Source: Ferruginibacter sp050611725 (GTDB lineage: Bacteria; Bacteroidota; Bacteroidia; Chitinophagales; Chitinophagaceae). Taken from it: DNA of 64,000 nt. Under the pieces are notes generated by a model. The model made no database searches. It was not told where the DNA came from and saw only the letters and a program-made list of their open reading frames with translations. Below, one piece after another: positions 15,955-25,013 of the stretch. The DNA is taken from assembly GCF_050611725.1 (NCBI RefSeq), contig NZ_JBODJB010000001.1:186001-250000 (forward strand), given 5' to 3'. Within the stretch, counting starts at the first letter, position 1, and each line of letters starts with the position of its first letter. The position numbers and the translations under genes were made by a program.

Positions 15955-18114
15955 TTGCGTTTGAATAACCACAATCTTAAACATATTCAAAAAACTATTA
16001 CACTTCAACAAGATCAACAGGATTGTGGGGTAGCTTGTCTTTTATCCCTTATCAAATATTATGGTGGTGTAAATACTTTTGATAATTTGAGAAAATTAAG
16101 CGGCACCAATATTACTGGTACCACCTTACTTGGGCTATATCAAGCAGCCAATCAATCAGGTTTTACTGCGGAAGGTTATGAGGCTGATATTGCGGCATTG
16201 CTTACCCATCCTGATCCTTGCATTTTACATTTATTAATAGATAACACTATACAGCATTATGTAGTTTGTTATGGAGTTACTCAAAAAGACAATGAACTGA
16301 AATTTATTATTGGAGATCCTTCAAAAGGCATTGAATATTTAAATAAAAGCGAATTAAAAAAAATCTGGAAAAGCAAAACCTGTCTTACATTAACTCCAAA
16401 TGAAAGCTTCAAAAAAGAAAGCGCAATTAACAAAGAAAAAATACTATGGTTAAAACAATTGGTAAAAGATGATGCCACCATACTATCTATTGCATTTGCA
16501 CTTGGCATTGGCATAGCAATATTAGGGTTATCGATGGCTATTTTTTCTCAACGGCTGATTGATGATATTATACCGCAACATAATTTCTTAAAACTGAACT
16601 TAGGAGTTGCATTACTTCTGGTATTATTAATTATAAAAGAAGGATTGATCGTATTACGACAACTATTTTTATTGCGACAATCCAAAGATTTCAATATTCG
16701 AATTACAACATTTTTTTATGACCATTTATTACATTTACCAAAACCATTTTTCGATACTCGAAAGATCGGCGAACTTTCAGCACGGCTGCAGGATACTGGC
16801 AGAATACAAAATGTAATTACACAATTAACCGGCAACGTCATTATAGATCTCCTGATAGTAATTGTTTCGTTTATTTTTATTTTTATATACAGTTGGCAGG
16901 TAGGCATCATTTGTTTATGTACCATGCCTTTTTTTTATAATTTAATTTATCTGAAGACTAAACAAATACAGGATAAGCAAAGGGCAATCATGAGTAATTA
17001 TGCCACCGTTGAAAGTAACTACATATCTAGCTTGCAGGGGATAGACAGCATAAAAAATTTTAATAAAGAAAGTTTATTTGCAACAGTAAATAATAGCATT
17101 TATAAACATTATCAAGATTCGATTGTAATATTTGGTAAAATTAAAATTAAAATCTCCTTTCTTGTCAATGTATTTGCGTCCTTATTTTTATGCAGTATTT
17201 TGATGTATAGTAGTTATCAAGTAATAAACCATCATTTGAAATTAGGGGAGCTAATGGCTTTATTAGGCATGTGTAGCACACTTTTACCACCAGTTACTAA
17301 TTTAGCATTAGTTTTTTTACCTATTAATGAAGCTAAAATTGCTTTTGACAGAATGTTTGAGTTTACAAGTGTCGAAAAAGAAATTATTAATGCTGAGAAT
17401 AATTTACCCTCTAACTTAAGTCTACAATCAATAAACATACAAAATCTGTTATTTCGCTTTGCTGGTCGTAGTCCAATTTTAAAAGATATATCTCTGAAAA
17501 TTAGAAGAGGAGAAAGCACCGCAATAATTGGAGAAAATGGCTGCGGCAAAAGTACTTTACTGCAATTGTTACAAAAAAATTACGATTATGAAAAAGGTTC
17601 AATCATCATTAATGACAGAATAGATTTAAAAGATATTTCTATTGTAAATTGGAGAAAAATAGTAGCAGCGGTGCCGCAACAAATACATCTTTTTAATACC
17701 TCTGTGTTAGAAAACATAGCTTTTGAAGATGCGTCAGTTAAAACAGAAAAAGTAATTGACTTTTTAAAAGAATACGGCTTTATTCAATTTATCGAGTCCT
17801 TACCCCAATCTTATTTTACTTTAGTGGGAGAAGAAGGTATAAATATATCAGGCGGTCAACGACAAATAATTGCACTTGCAAGAGCATTATACCATCAACC
17901 ACAATTACTAATTTTAGACGAAGCGACATCTGCTATGGATAAAGACGCTGAAAGATTTGTATTACAATTGCTTATGAAATTAAAACCAAAAATAGCTATT
18001 ATTCTAATTGCTCATAAAATAGAGAATTTGCAGACCATTTGCAATGAAGTATACTTATTTGAAAAAGGGTTTGCCAGATCCATATCATTACCTAGCAAGG
18101 AGTATGTAAACTAA
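15955..18114 (+). CDS. Peptidase C39 domain ABC transporter (bacteriocin-type exporter)
   Basis: A 719-residue fused peptidase/exporter that cleaves double-glycine leaders and exports the core peptide. The C39 domain (~10-140) has QQDCGVACLLSL with catalytic Cys 24, His 101 in IQHYVVCYG and Asp 121 in IIGDPSKG. The ABC membrane domain (~170-450) has about six helices. The nucleotide-binding domain has Walker A GENGCGKST (~525), signature ISGGQRQ (~631), Walker B LLILDEAT (~652) and an H-loop LIAHK. All catalytic residues are present. No ATG is available after the in-frame stop at 15943, so the start is a TTG at 15955 or 15961. No HlyD-type adaptor or outer-membrane channel gene is adjacent. 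The nearest substrate is the GG peptide at 13670. Confidence 0.92.
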   Translation: MRLNNHNLKHIQKTITLQQDQQDCGVACLLSLIKYYGGVNTFDNLRKLSGTNITGTTLLGLYQAANQSGFTAEGYEADIAALLTHPDPCILHLLIDNTIQHYVVCYGVTQKDNELKFIIGDPSKGIEYLNKSELKKIWKSKTCLTLTPNESFKKESAINKEKILWLKQLVKDDATILSIAFALGIGIAILGLSMAIFSQRLIDDIIPQHNFLKLNLGVALLLVLLIIKEGLIVLRQLFLLRQSKDFNIRITTFFYDHLLHLPKPFFDTRKIGELSARLQDTGRIQNVITQLTGNVIIDLLIVIVSFIFIFIYSWQVGIICLCTMPFFYNLIYLKTKQIQDKQRAIMSNYATVESNYISSLQGIDSIKNFNKESLFATVNNSIYKHYQDSIVIFGKIKIKISFLVNVFASLFLCSILMYSSYQVINHHLKLGELMALLGMCSTLLPPVTNLALVFLPINEAKIAFDRMFEFTSVEKEIINAENNLPSNLSLQSINIQNLLFRFAGRSPILKDISLKIRRGESTAIIGENGCGKSTLLQLLQKNYDYEKGSIIINDRIDLKDISIVNWRKIVAAVPQQIHLFNTSVLENIAFEDASVKTEKVIDFLKEYGFIQFIESLPQSYFTLVGEEGINISGGQRQIIALARALYHQPQLLILDEATSAMDKDAERFVLQLLMKLKPKIAIILIAHKIENLQTICNEVYLFEKGFARSISLPSKEYVN

Positions 18115-18137
18115 TAAGCTACCGTTTATAAAATAAC

Positions 18138-18169
18138 TTGCTTACTAAAACCTTACATCTATACATTTG
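18138..18169 (+). promoter_or_regulatory. Promoter of the ABC exporter operon (18184-20524)
   Basis: TTG at 18138-18140 and TACATTTG at 18162-18169 are separated by 21 bp, matching the Bacteroidota -33/-7 arrangement. The -7 box ends 14 bp before the ATG, giving a very short leader. Confidence 0.7.
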
Positions 18170-18183
18170 CCTAATTATTTTTT

Positions 18184-19104
18184 ATGAACTTACTTGAGCT
18201 ACAAAACATCAAAAAATATTTCGCCTCACAAAAAGCGGTTGATGATATCAGTTTTGACATCAAAGAAGGAAGTATTTTCGGTTTACTTGGCCCAAATGGT
18301 GCCGGTAAAACAACATTACTAAGAATGATCACCGGAATATTTTATCCGGATAGCGGCATCATTAATCTGAATGGCAAAAAATTCAATCCTGTTGAAGATG
18401 TTGGCCTGATCGGTTACATGCCTGAAGAAAGAGGTTTGTACAAAAAGATGAAGATCGGCGAACAGGCTTTGTATTTGGCACAACTAAAGGGCTTGAGCAG
18501 AACCGATGCCATGCAAAAATTAAAATACTGGTTCGAAAAATTTGAGATGCAAAGCTGGTGGAACAAAAAAGTAGAGGATCTCAGTAAAGGGATGAGCCAA
18601 AAATTACAATTTGTTACAACGGTTTTACATGAACCAAAATTGATCATTCTTGATGAACCATTTAGCGGCCTCGACCCGGTGAATGCGAATATTATTAAAG
18701 ACGAAATCTTTAACCTGTCTCAAAAGGGTATCACTATCATATTCAGCACACATCGCATGGAACAAGTAGAAGAGATCTGCGACCATATCATTCTTGTAAA
18801 CAAGGGACAAAAGATACTGGACGGTACAGTGAGTGATATCAAAAATCAATTCAAAGAAAACATCTACAGGATCAATGCTGCAACATCTGCGGAGCAACTA
18901 GGCACCTACATTTTTGAAGTCATCAAACATCAACCCGATCAATTACAAATCAAGTTGCAACACGATAGTACTACGAATGATGTTCTGCAATATTTGATCA
19001 ATAAAAACATTACTGTTAATTCTTTTACAGAGATACTCCCATCACTGAATGATATCTTTATTAAACTGGTAGAAGGAACTCCCGGTGCAAGACAGTTTAA
19101 TTAA
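18184..19104 (+). CDS. ABC transporter ATP-binding protein (NatA-like)
   Basis: A 306-residue ATPase. It has Walker A GPNGAGKTT (~39-47), signature LSKGMSQK (~136), Walker B LIILDEPFSGLDP (~155) and the H-loop STHRMEQVE. A ~75-residue C-terminal extension ends near LNDIFIKLVEG, as in NatA/DrrA-type exporters. It pairs with the permease that follows after 82 bp. The substrate is unknown; NatAB families export sodium or drugs, and in Bacteroidota this pair is usually annotated only as an ABC exporter. It has its own promoter and is separate from the bacteriocin-like island in both base composition and start context. Confidence 0.9.
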   Translation: MNLLELQNIKKYFASQKAVDDISFDIKEGSIFGLLGPNGAGKTTLLRMITGIFYPDSGIINLNGKKFNPVEDVGLIGYMPEERGLYKKMKIGEQALYLAQLKGLSRTDAMQKLKYWFEKFEMQSWWNKKVEDLSKGMSQKLQFVTTVLHEPKLIILDEPFSGLDPVNANIIKDEIFNLSQKGITIIFSTHRMEQVEEICDHIILVNKGQKILDGTVSDIKNQFKENIYRINAATSAEQLGTYIFEVIKHQPDQLQIKLQHDSTTNDVLQYLINKNITVNSFTEILPSLNDIFIKLVEGTPGARQFN

Positions 19105-19125
19105 GTACGATTTGGGATGTACGAT
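19105..19125 (+). repeat. Heptamer tandem repeat between ABC genes
   Basis: Three 7-bp units (gtacgat, ttgggat, gtacgat) begin immediately after the ATPase stop. They match the word family of the tract inside uvrA at 30679. Confidence 0.5.
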
Positions 19126-19186
19126 TGTGTTATAGTTGTTAATTTATTTTTTGTTTAGTGCTTTAAAAATATATAAGAATAATATT

Positions 19187-20524
19187 ATGAGTAAAACCTG
19201 GTTAATCATAAAACGAGAATACACTACAAGAGTAAGAAACAAAACATTCTTATTATCAACTTTTCTATTACCGTTGGTCATTGTACTTTTCATTGCAGGC
19301 TCCATTTATCTTTCAACCAAAGGAGCATCCGAAAAATGTATTGTTGCACTGAATGACGAAACAGGCATTTTTAAAAACACGTTAAAAGATAAAAAAGATA
19401 AATCTATCCGGTTTGTTTACACAAGCGATACTGCTGTCAGCAAATTATTAAATGGTCAATTTGATGCATACATACATATAAAAGATCTGCAAAAAAATGC
19501 AGAGAATGCAATATCCATTGAGGTAAAAAAGCAGATCAGTGCTAATAACGAAGATTATATCCGAAACCAGATGAATCTTGTTCTTGAAAATAAAATGCTG
19601 GAAGACAATTTTAAAATGCCGATGGCTACGCTCGACTCCATGAGAAAGCAGGCAAAGAATATCGATCTTATACAATCAAAAGGCGAAGGAAAGGATAAGC
19701 AGCAAATATATTCCGGACTTACAGCGAGTATCGGGTATTTCTGTGGTATTTTGATCTACATTACCATGTTCATTTATGGCACACAGGTTATGCGTGGGGT
19801 AATGGAAGAAAAAACGAATCGTATTGCAGAAGTAATTGTAAGCTCTGTAAAACCTTTTCAATTAATGCTTGGAAAAATAGTAGGCATAGGTGCCGTAGGT
19901 ATCACTCAATTTTTATTATGGATCATCTTGATCTTTGGAATTTTTTCAGTCGCACAATTATTTATTCCGGCTGATATTTTACAACAGGTAGAACAATTAC
20001 AAAATAATCCTGCACTGCAAAATAGCAATACTGTGCAAATTAGTCAGGCAGCTAAAAATATCGCCGGAGCTACAGAAGCATTATACTCATTAAACTGGCC
20101 ACTTATAATCAGCAGTTTCTTGTTTTTCTTTTTAGGAGGATATTTATTTTATGCTGCATTGTTTGCAGCAGTGGGCAGTGTTATAAACGAAGACCCACAG
20201 GAGGCTCAATCGCTGGTATTACCAATAACAATGCCGATCATTTTTGCATTTATCATTTTGACACAAGCCATTCAAAACCCAAATACCTCTTTGGCATTTT
20301 GGGGAAGCGTTATTCCCTTTACTTCACCTATTGTAATGATGGGAATTGTACCGGCACCCGGGGCAGTCCCCTGGACACAGTTAGTACTGTCAATGACTTT
20401 ATTGATAGCAGGTTTTTTATTTACAACATGGCTTGCTGCAAAAATTTACCATGTCGGTATTTTAAGCTATGGTAAAAAAGGTTCGTGGAAACAAATGATC
20501 AAATGGGCTTTTGGAAAATCATGA
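19187..20524 (+). CDS. ABC transporter permease (NatB / ABC-2 type)
   Basis: About 445 residues, starting at the ATG that gives MSKTWLIIKREYTTRVRNK; an upstream TTG would add an implausible tail. The ABC-2 layout is clear: an N-terminal helix (FLLSTFLLPLVIVLFIAGSIY), a large extracytoplasmic domain (~45-175), then five or six helices including YFCGILIYITMFIYGTQVM, IVGIGAVGITQFLLWIILIFG and YLFYAALFAAVGSVINEDPQ. The motif MRGVMEEKTNRIAEVIVSS is diagnostic of NatB/YhaP permeases. It works with the ATPase just upstream. Its stop codon abuts the stop of the convergent Wzz-like gene with no spacing. Confidence 0.88.
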   Translation: MSKTWLIIKREYTTRVRNKTFLLSTFLLPLVIVLFIAGSIYLSTKGASEKCIVALNDETGIFKNTLKDKKDKSIRFVYTSDTAVSKLLNGQFDAYIHIKDLQKNAENAISIEVKKQISANNEDYIRNQMNLVLENKMLEDNFKMPMATLDSMRKQAKNIDLIQSKGEGKDKQQIYSGLTASIGYFCGILIYITMFIYGTQVMRGVMEEKTNRIAEVIVSSVKPFQLMLGKIVGIGAVGITQFLLWIILIFGIFSVAQLFIPADILQQVEQLQNNPALQNSNTVQISQAAKNIAGATEALYSLNWPLIISSFLFFFLGGYLFYAALFAAVGSVINEDPQEAQSLVLPITMPIIFAFIILTQAIQNPNTSLAFWGSVIPFTSPIVMMGIVPAPGAVPWTQLVLSMTLLIAGFLFTTWLAAKIYHVGILSYGKKGSWKQMIKWAFGKS

Positions 20525-21526
20525 TCATGCAGCAAAAATCGATTTCCTTATTTCTGATTTTACATAACCATACAAAACACCCCATACAGCAAGTATTGCT
20601 GTGAATATAGCACCTAATACAAAACCGACAATTGACCAAACTACAGGAGATTTTTTTTCAACTGTAAACGGAGGGTCGGGTTTATCTAAAATCGATATAA
20701 TAGGAGTTGCCTTTTGTAATGTCCATAGTGCTTCGTCTCTGTTAGCAATGGCTGCTTCTCGTTGTGCTTTGATCCTATCCCTATCTCCCGAAAGATTTTC
20801 TTTTGGTAAAGAGTATTCTAATCTATCGGGTGTAAAAAAAGTAGCATTTTGCATTGCAATAGCACGGCTGTCAAATCCTCTAACTACAAGATTCAAAGAA
20901 TCGATCTTTTTCACCGTAAAATTATAATCATCCATTGCCTTCTGAGTTCGTAGATTGATATAGAAGTCAGATATCTTGGCGATGATCACTTCTGTAACAG
21001 GTTTTACAAGACTTTCATTCGTATTTGTAAATGCTAACTCAAGTACACCGTTACGATTGATCTTTGCATCAACTGCCGATTTCAAAATATTACCTCCAAT
21101 GCTAACCAATGCAGCACTGTCAGCAGGTATTTTTATCTTAGAAGAGAACAAACCCTTGTTGTTATTTGTTTCATTGATCAATAATTCTGCAATGGTCTTA
21201 TTATTGATGCTTTGTAATTTTGCAGCGGCTACTGCTTCTCTTACGTTACGACTATTTGCCAGTTCGATGATATTTATAGCAGCATCACTACTGAAACTTT
21301 TAGAACCATCTCCCATTCCCAAAAGGCTGCTAAGGCTATTGCCTGCAAGTGACCCTTGCGATTGATTATTCAATGGAAATACAGTGGCTCTTGATGTGTA
21401 AGCCGGCTTGGAACGAAATGCATAAAAAAACAGTAAAACAGCCACAATGATTCCAACAAGAATAATCAACAGTTTAGCCTTACTTAATCTGGCTGATATT
21501 GCCTTAATAAAATCCGCTGTGCTCAC
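20525..21526 (-). CDS. Wzz-like chain-length determinant protein
   Basis: An inner-membrane polysaccharide co-polymerase that sets chain length or couples export. Two transmembrane helices bracket a periplasmic region: LLIILVGIIVAVLLFFYAF near the N-terminus and VVWSIVGFVLGAIFTAILAVWGVLYG at the C-terminus, with the Pro-rich segment (ISILDKPDPP) before helix 2. It lacks the tyrosine-kinase domain found in fused Wzc. No ATG is available. A GTG at 21526, 10 bases after the upstream stop, is preferred; a TTG at 21565 would overlap the upstream gene by 29 bases. It is co-transcribed with the Wza-like gene. Confidence 0.82.
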   Translation of the reverse strand: MSTADFIKAISARLSKAKLLIILVGIIVAVLLFFYAFRSKPAYTSRATVFPLNNQSQGSLAGNSLSSLLGMGDGSKSFSSDAAINIIELANSRNVREAVAAAKLQSINNKTIAELLINETNNNKGLFSSKIKIPADSAALVSIGGNILKSAVDAKINRNGVLELAFTNTNESLVKPVTEVIIAKISDFYINLRTQKAMDDYNFTVKKIDSLNLVVRGFDSRAIAMQNATFFTPDRLEYSLPKENLSGDRDRIKAQREAAIANRDEALWTLQKATPIISILDKPDPPFTVEKKSPVVWSIVGFVLGAIFTAILAVWGVLYGYVKSEIRKSIFAA

Positions 21527-21536
21527 TGTAGTTATT

Positions 21537-23918
21537 TTATAAGTTTTTAATAATGAGACTTGCAATGATCACCGGTATCGTTGCAGTAATAGATTGAATA
21601 ATGATGTTACCAACATCTTTGCCTTCTTTTCTTTCAGGAACCGTTATTGTACAACCTTCTTTTACCTTTGGATAGAAATGGATAAAAAGGAAATTTCTTG
21701 TTCGTCTGCTCTTGCCATTTGCGTATGTAACATATATTCTGTTACGCCATGGTTTTACCCCGAAGCCACCTGCTTTGTCAACATAATACATTAACCTGTT
21801 ATAGTCTTTATCAAAAGTGGTTTTTACAGGTGCCTGCACAACCCCTTGCACCGTAACAAACGGATTAATTTCAGGAATATAGATCACATCTTTTTCCTGA
21901 AGCACAATATCATACTTTGAATCCTTTTCATTTAATGCCTTGAAAAGATCGATACTAACGGGTTTGCCTATGTTACCCAACACCTCTTCTTTTATCACTC
22001 CATTTGTATCTAAAACTTTCTTCGCCAGATATTCATCTCTGAAAAAATCGGTTTCACCTCTTATTAAAAAGGCACCACTAAGATCCGCATTATCCAATAC
22101 CCCTCCTGCTCTTTTGATATAAGACGATAATTTTTCTTCTTTATTCAATCGGGGATAATTACCCGGATATTTAACCAACCCTTGTATCAAAACATTTTGT
22201 TGAAGCTTGAACTCGGGATTCTTTCTCACAAAAACCTGATCATAGGGCTTAATAATAACTTGTGCCGAAGTCAGGTCAAGTTCTAAATTAGGCAATACAG
22301 CATATGATTTTACTACAGTCTGTGTTGGCTTTAACCCTTGTTTTGCTGAATCAATATCTACAATACTTGAAATTTCCAATCTGCCAAATTCAGCTGATTG
22401 CTTTAAACCGCCGGACAAATAAATGAGATCCTGTAGTGTCATTCCTCCATAAACTTTCAGTTTGCCGGGCTTGCGTACTTCGCCGAAAATCTCTACAAAA
22501 TGTTGTTCGCCAAATTCGCTGTTAGAAAATAACTGAATAAGGTCGTTAGGCTGCAGTGCAACATTATTTACAGCGCTATTGTTGCTTTCAATATCTCTCA
22601 AACTGATCTCTATCTTATCTACTTTAAGATTAACCGAATCAGCTCCTCTGCGGAAAATATACGCTCTCGGCAAATAAGTATTTTTGGTAATACCACCAGC
22701 TCTATTGATCACATCAAATAAAAGATCACCCTTCTTTATTTCATAAAATCCCGGATAAGAAACTTCTCCCTTTATCTCTACTTTATTGATGACTCCTGGG
22801 TTAATGATATTTACTTTAACCACATCGCCATCTTTCAAAATAAAATCCGGTTTACCCTGATGTAATATTGCAGTTGCGTTCACATCATGTATTACCTGTT
22901 TTTCATTTTCAGTTCTCACAATTTTTACATCTGATGTATAAGCATCCGGTGTAAAGCCACCTGCAAAATCTGCCAATGCTTTTATTCCTTCATTCTTTTT
23001 TAATTGATAATACATCGGACGTTTAAATTGTCCCGTTGCCAGCACTTTCTTCTCTACAAAAGTTACAAGTACAAAATCATTGTTTTGTAAATAAATTCGA
23101 TTGCCAATATCTCCTGATGTCAGGTATTTATATACATCCAATGTTTCAATTACTTTACCGTTACGCTTAACTTTTATCTCTCTTAAATTACCATATTTTG
23201 TAACACCACCTGCTAAACCAATTACATTGAATGCATTGGAAAATGCCGAAACGGTTACCGGCCCGGGGTTATTTACTTCGCCACCTACATTAACACTGAT
23301 GGTACGTGGTTGTCCTAAAGTTACTTGTATGTTCGTAGTTGCCGGTACAACACTTTTAAATCTTGAATAGATCAACGAACGAGCCGATTCAAAAGTTAAA
23401 CCTTGCACTGTTATTTTACCAAGACTTGCAGGAAATATAGAACCATCTCTTGCTACTACGTAATCTTCCTGATACTCGCCTCCGCCCCATAATGCTACAA
23501 CAATATGATCTCCTACACCAATCGGATAATCCAAGGGAGGTGTAGAGAGTTCTGCAACATTCAGCATTGCAGTGTTTTTGAAAATATTTGTTCCGTATGT
23601 ATCATCCGATTTGTAACTGTTCGCTCTGATATTATCTTCTATGATCGTATCTTTTACAACAGTAACATTTTGCTGTTCGGGCAATTTATTTTTGTCTGCA
23701 CCTGCTTGTACATTTTTATTATTATCGCCGAAATATGATTTTAATACTTTTGGAGGCATTTGTGCAGGATCGATCGTTCCTGCAGGAAGATTTTTTATTT
23801 CTTCGGTTGTTGGTAAGGTTGTAGGCGGCTGACAAAATGCATTAACTGAAAAACTCATTAAGATAACAAGCAGCAGTTTTGTTTTCGTATTGACCAATAG
23901 CTTCAAATTAAAAGGCAT
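21537..23918 (-). CDS. Polysaccharide export outer-membrane protein with SLBB repeats (Wza-like)
   Basis: 793 residues with a signal peptide (LLLVILMSFSVNAFCQ). The Poly_export domain lies at ~125-215 (YPIGVGDHIVVALWGG, then VVARDGSIFPASLGKI). About six SLBB-type beta-grasp repeats follow, each marked by a G-EVxxPG pattern: GGEVNNPGPV, KGEVSYPGFY, FGEVRKPGKL, QGLVKYPGNY and VQGVVQAPVK. A C-terminal helix (IIIQSITATIPVIIASLIIKNL) may cross the outer membrane. It exports capsule or exopolysaccharide with the Wzz-like protein downstream. The glycosyltransferases of the pathway are not here. The many SLBB units make it much longer than E. coli Wza. Confidence 0.88.
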   Translation of the reverse strand: MPFNLKLLVNTKTKLLLVILMSFSVNAFCQPPTTLPTTEEIKNLPAGTIDPAQMPPKVLKSYFGDNNKNVQAGADKNKLPEQQNVTVVKDTIIEDNIRANSYKSDDTYGTNIFKNTAMLNVAELSTPPLDYPIGVGDHIVVALWGGGEYQEDYVVARDGSIFPASLGKITVQGLTFESARSLIYSRFKSVVPATTNIQVTLGQPRTISVNVGGEVNNPGPVTVSAFSNAFNVIGLAGGVTKYGNLREIKVKRNGKVIETLDVYKYLTSGDIGNRIYLQNNDFVLVTFVEKKVLATGQFKRPMYYQLKKNEGIKALADFAGGFTPDAYTSDVKIVRTENEKQVIHDVNATAILHQGKPDFILKDGDVVKVNIINPGVINKVEIKGEVSYPGFYEIKKGDLLFDVINRAGGITKNTYLPRAYIFRRGADSVNLKVDKIEISLRDIESNNSAVNNVALQPNDLIQLFSNSEFGEQHFVEIFGEVRKPGKLKVYGGMTLQDLIYLSGGLKQSAEFGRLEISSIVDIDSAKQGLKPTQTVVKSYAVLPNLELDLTSAQVIIKPYDQVFVRKNPEFKLQQNVLIQGLVKYPGNYPRLNKEEKLSSYIKRAGGVLDNADLSGAFLIRGETDFFRDEYLAKKVLDTNGVIKEEVLGNIGKPVSIDLFKALNEKDSKYDIVLQEKDVIYIPEINPFVTVQGVVQAPVKTTFDKDYNRLMYYVDKAGGFGVKPWRNRIYVTYANGKSRRTRNFLFIHFYPKVKEGCTITVPERKEGKDVGNIIIQSITATIPVIIASLIIKNL

Positions 23919-23950
23919 TTGTTAGGGGTTAATTTACAAATTAATTAGGG

Positions 23951-23958
23951 CAAATATA
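23951..23958 (-). promoter_or_regulatory. Candidate -7 box for the polysaccharide export operon
   Basis: On the minus strand TATATTTG (23958-23951) matches TAnnTTTG and lies 32 bp before the Wza-like ATG. No TTG -33 element at 19-23 bp was found. Confidence 0.45.
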
Positions 23959-23966
23959 TTAATTAT

Positions 23967-24914
23967 TTATTTGAGGGGCTGCGCCAATAAAGCCATAAAC
24001 TCTGTCCATATCTCTTTTACAATGGCTTCTGCCGGCTTTATTTCCTTTATTATTGAGCTTACCTGACCAATTTCAAGCTCGCCTTCCTTTAAATCTCCTT
24101 CAAACATACCTTTTTTTGCCCTGCCTTTACCCAGCAATTCTTGTAACGCTTCCACAGAAACGCCGTTAGATTCTGCTTGCTGTACGGCCATATAAAACTC
24201 ATTTTTTAATAACCTTACAGGGGTAAGTGCTTTCAAACTTAGCTTAGTATCACCTTCCTGAGCAGCAATAACCGCTTCTTTAAAATTGATATGAGAAGAG
24301 GCTTCGGTACTTGCAACAAACCTGCTACCGATCTGTACACCACTTGCACCCAATACCATTGCTGCCAACATTTGTCTTCCAGTAGCAATTCCGCCAGCCG
24401 ATATAACGGGAATGGATACTGTATTACAAACTGCCGGAGTGAGCACCATAGTTGTAGTCTCTTCTCTCCCGTTATGACCGCCGGCTTCAAAGCCTTCGGC
24501 TACAACTGCATCGCAACCTGCGGCTTCGGCCTTTTGTGCAAATCTGCTGCTACTTACAACATGCACTACTATAATGCCGTGTTGTTTTAAGATAGGTGTC
24601 CATGTATTGGGGTTCCCTGCAGATGTAAAAACGACCGGTACTTTTTCATCGATCACTGTTTGAATATGTTTTTCAATATCAGGATACAGTAAGGGGATAT
24701 TTACACCAAAAGGATTTTGTGTTGCAGCTTTACATTTTTGAATGTGCTCTCTTAGAACATCGGGATACATACTGCCGCTACCAATTAAACCCAACCCTCC
24801 GGCATTGCTAACGGCACTGGATAAACGCCAACCACTTGCCCATACCATACCTGCTTGTATGATGGGATAACTTATGCCAAAAAGTTCGGTTATGCTATTA
24901 TTGAAAGGTTTCAC
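23967..24914 (-). CDS. NAD(P)H-dependent flavin oxidoreductase (nitronate monooxygenase family)
   Basis: 315 residues, an FMN TIM barrel of the 2-nitropropane dioxygenase / FabK-like family. YPIIQAGMVWAS at the N-terminus, NAGGLGLIGSGSM, the PFGVNIPLL strand, EGFEAGGHNGRE and ISAGGIATGRQM plus GASGVQIGSRF (phosphate-binding loop) are all present. The His in GGHNG corresponds to the catalytic base of nitronate monooxygenases. It could detoxify nitronates or act as an enoyl-ACP reductase; the sequence does not decide. The start is GTG. A 90-bp nonamer array lies directly upstream, and a promoter-like -7 box for the next operon lies just downstream. Confidence 0.85.
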   Translation of the reverse strand: MKPFNNSITELFGISYPIIQAGMVWASGWRLSSAVSNAGGLGLIGSGSMYPDVLREHIQKCKAATQNPFGVNIPLLYPDIEKHIQTVIDEKVPVVFTSAGNPNTWTPILKQHGIIVVHVVSSSRFAQKAEAAGCDAVVAEGFEAGGHNGREETTTMVLTPAVCNTVSIPVISAGGIATGRQMLAAMVLGASGVQIGSRFVASTEASSHINFKEAVIAAQEGDTKLSLKALTPVRLLKNEFYMAVQQAESNGVSVEALQELLGKGRAKKGMFEGDLKEGELEIGQVSSIIKEIKPAEAIVKEIWTEFMALLAQPLK

Positions 24915-24922
24915 TGTGTAGT

Positions 24923-25012
24923 GTTTAATAAGTTTATGAGGTTGAATAGGTTTAACGAGTTAAAGAAACCTTTGAAACTTATTGAACTTTTGTGACCTGT
25001 TAAACTTTCAAG
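24923..25012. repeat. 90-bp inverted nonamer array, copy 1
   Basis: Ten 9-bp units in strict phase. Five read GTTyAAnAn-like on the plus strand (gtttaataa, gtttatgag, gttgaatag, gtttaacga, gttaaagaa). Five more read in the opposite orientation (acctttgaa, acttattga, acttttgtg, acctgttaa, actttcaag). Reverse-complementing the second half gives the same word (gtttaacag, gttcaataa, gtttcaaag). The array fills the whole gap between two minus-strand genes and mirrors the array at 27449. Confidence 0.75.
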
Positions 25013-25013
25013 A

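Noticed and set aside
20522..20527. Zero-gap convergent stops between the ABC permease and Wzz-like gene as a special signal
   Set aside because: Compact convergent pairs also occur at 27953/27956 and 44773/44776, so this is ordinary genome packing here.
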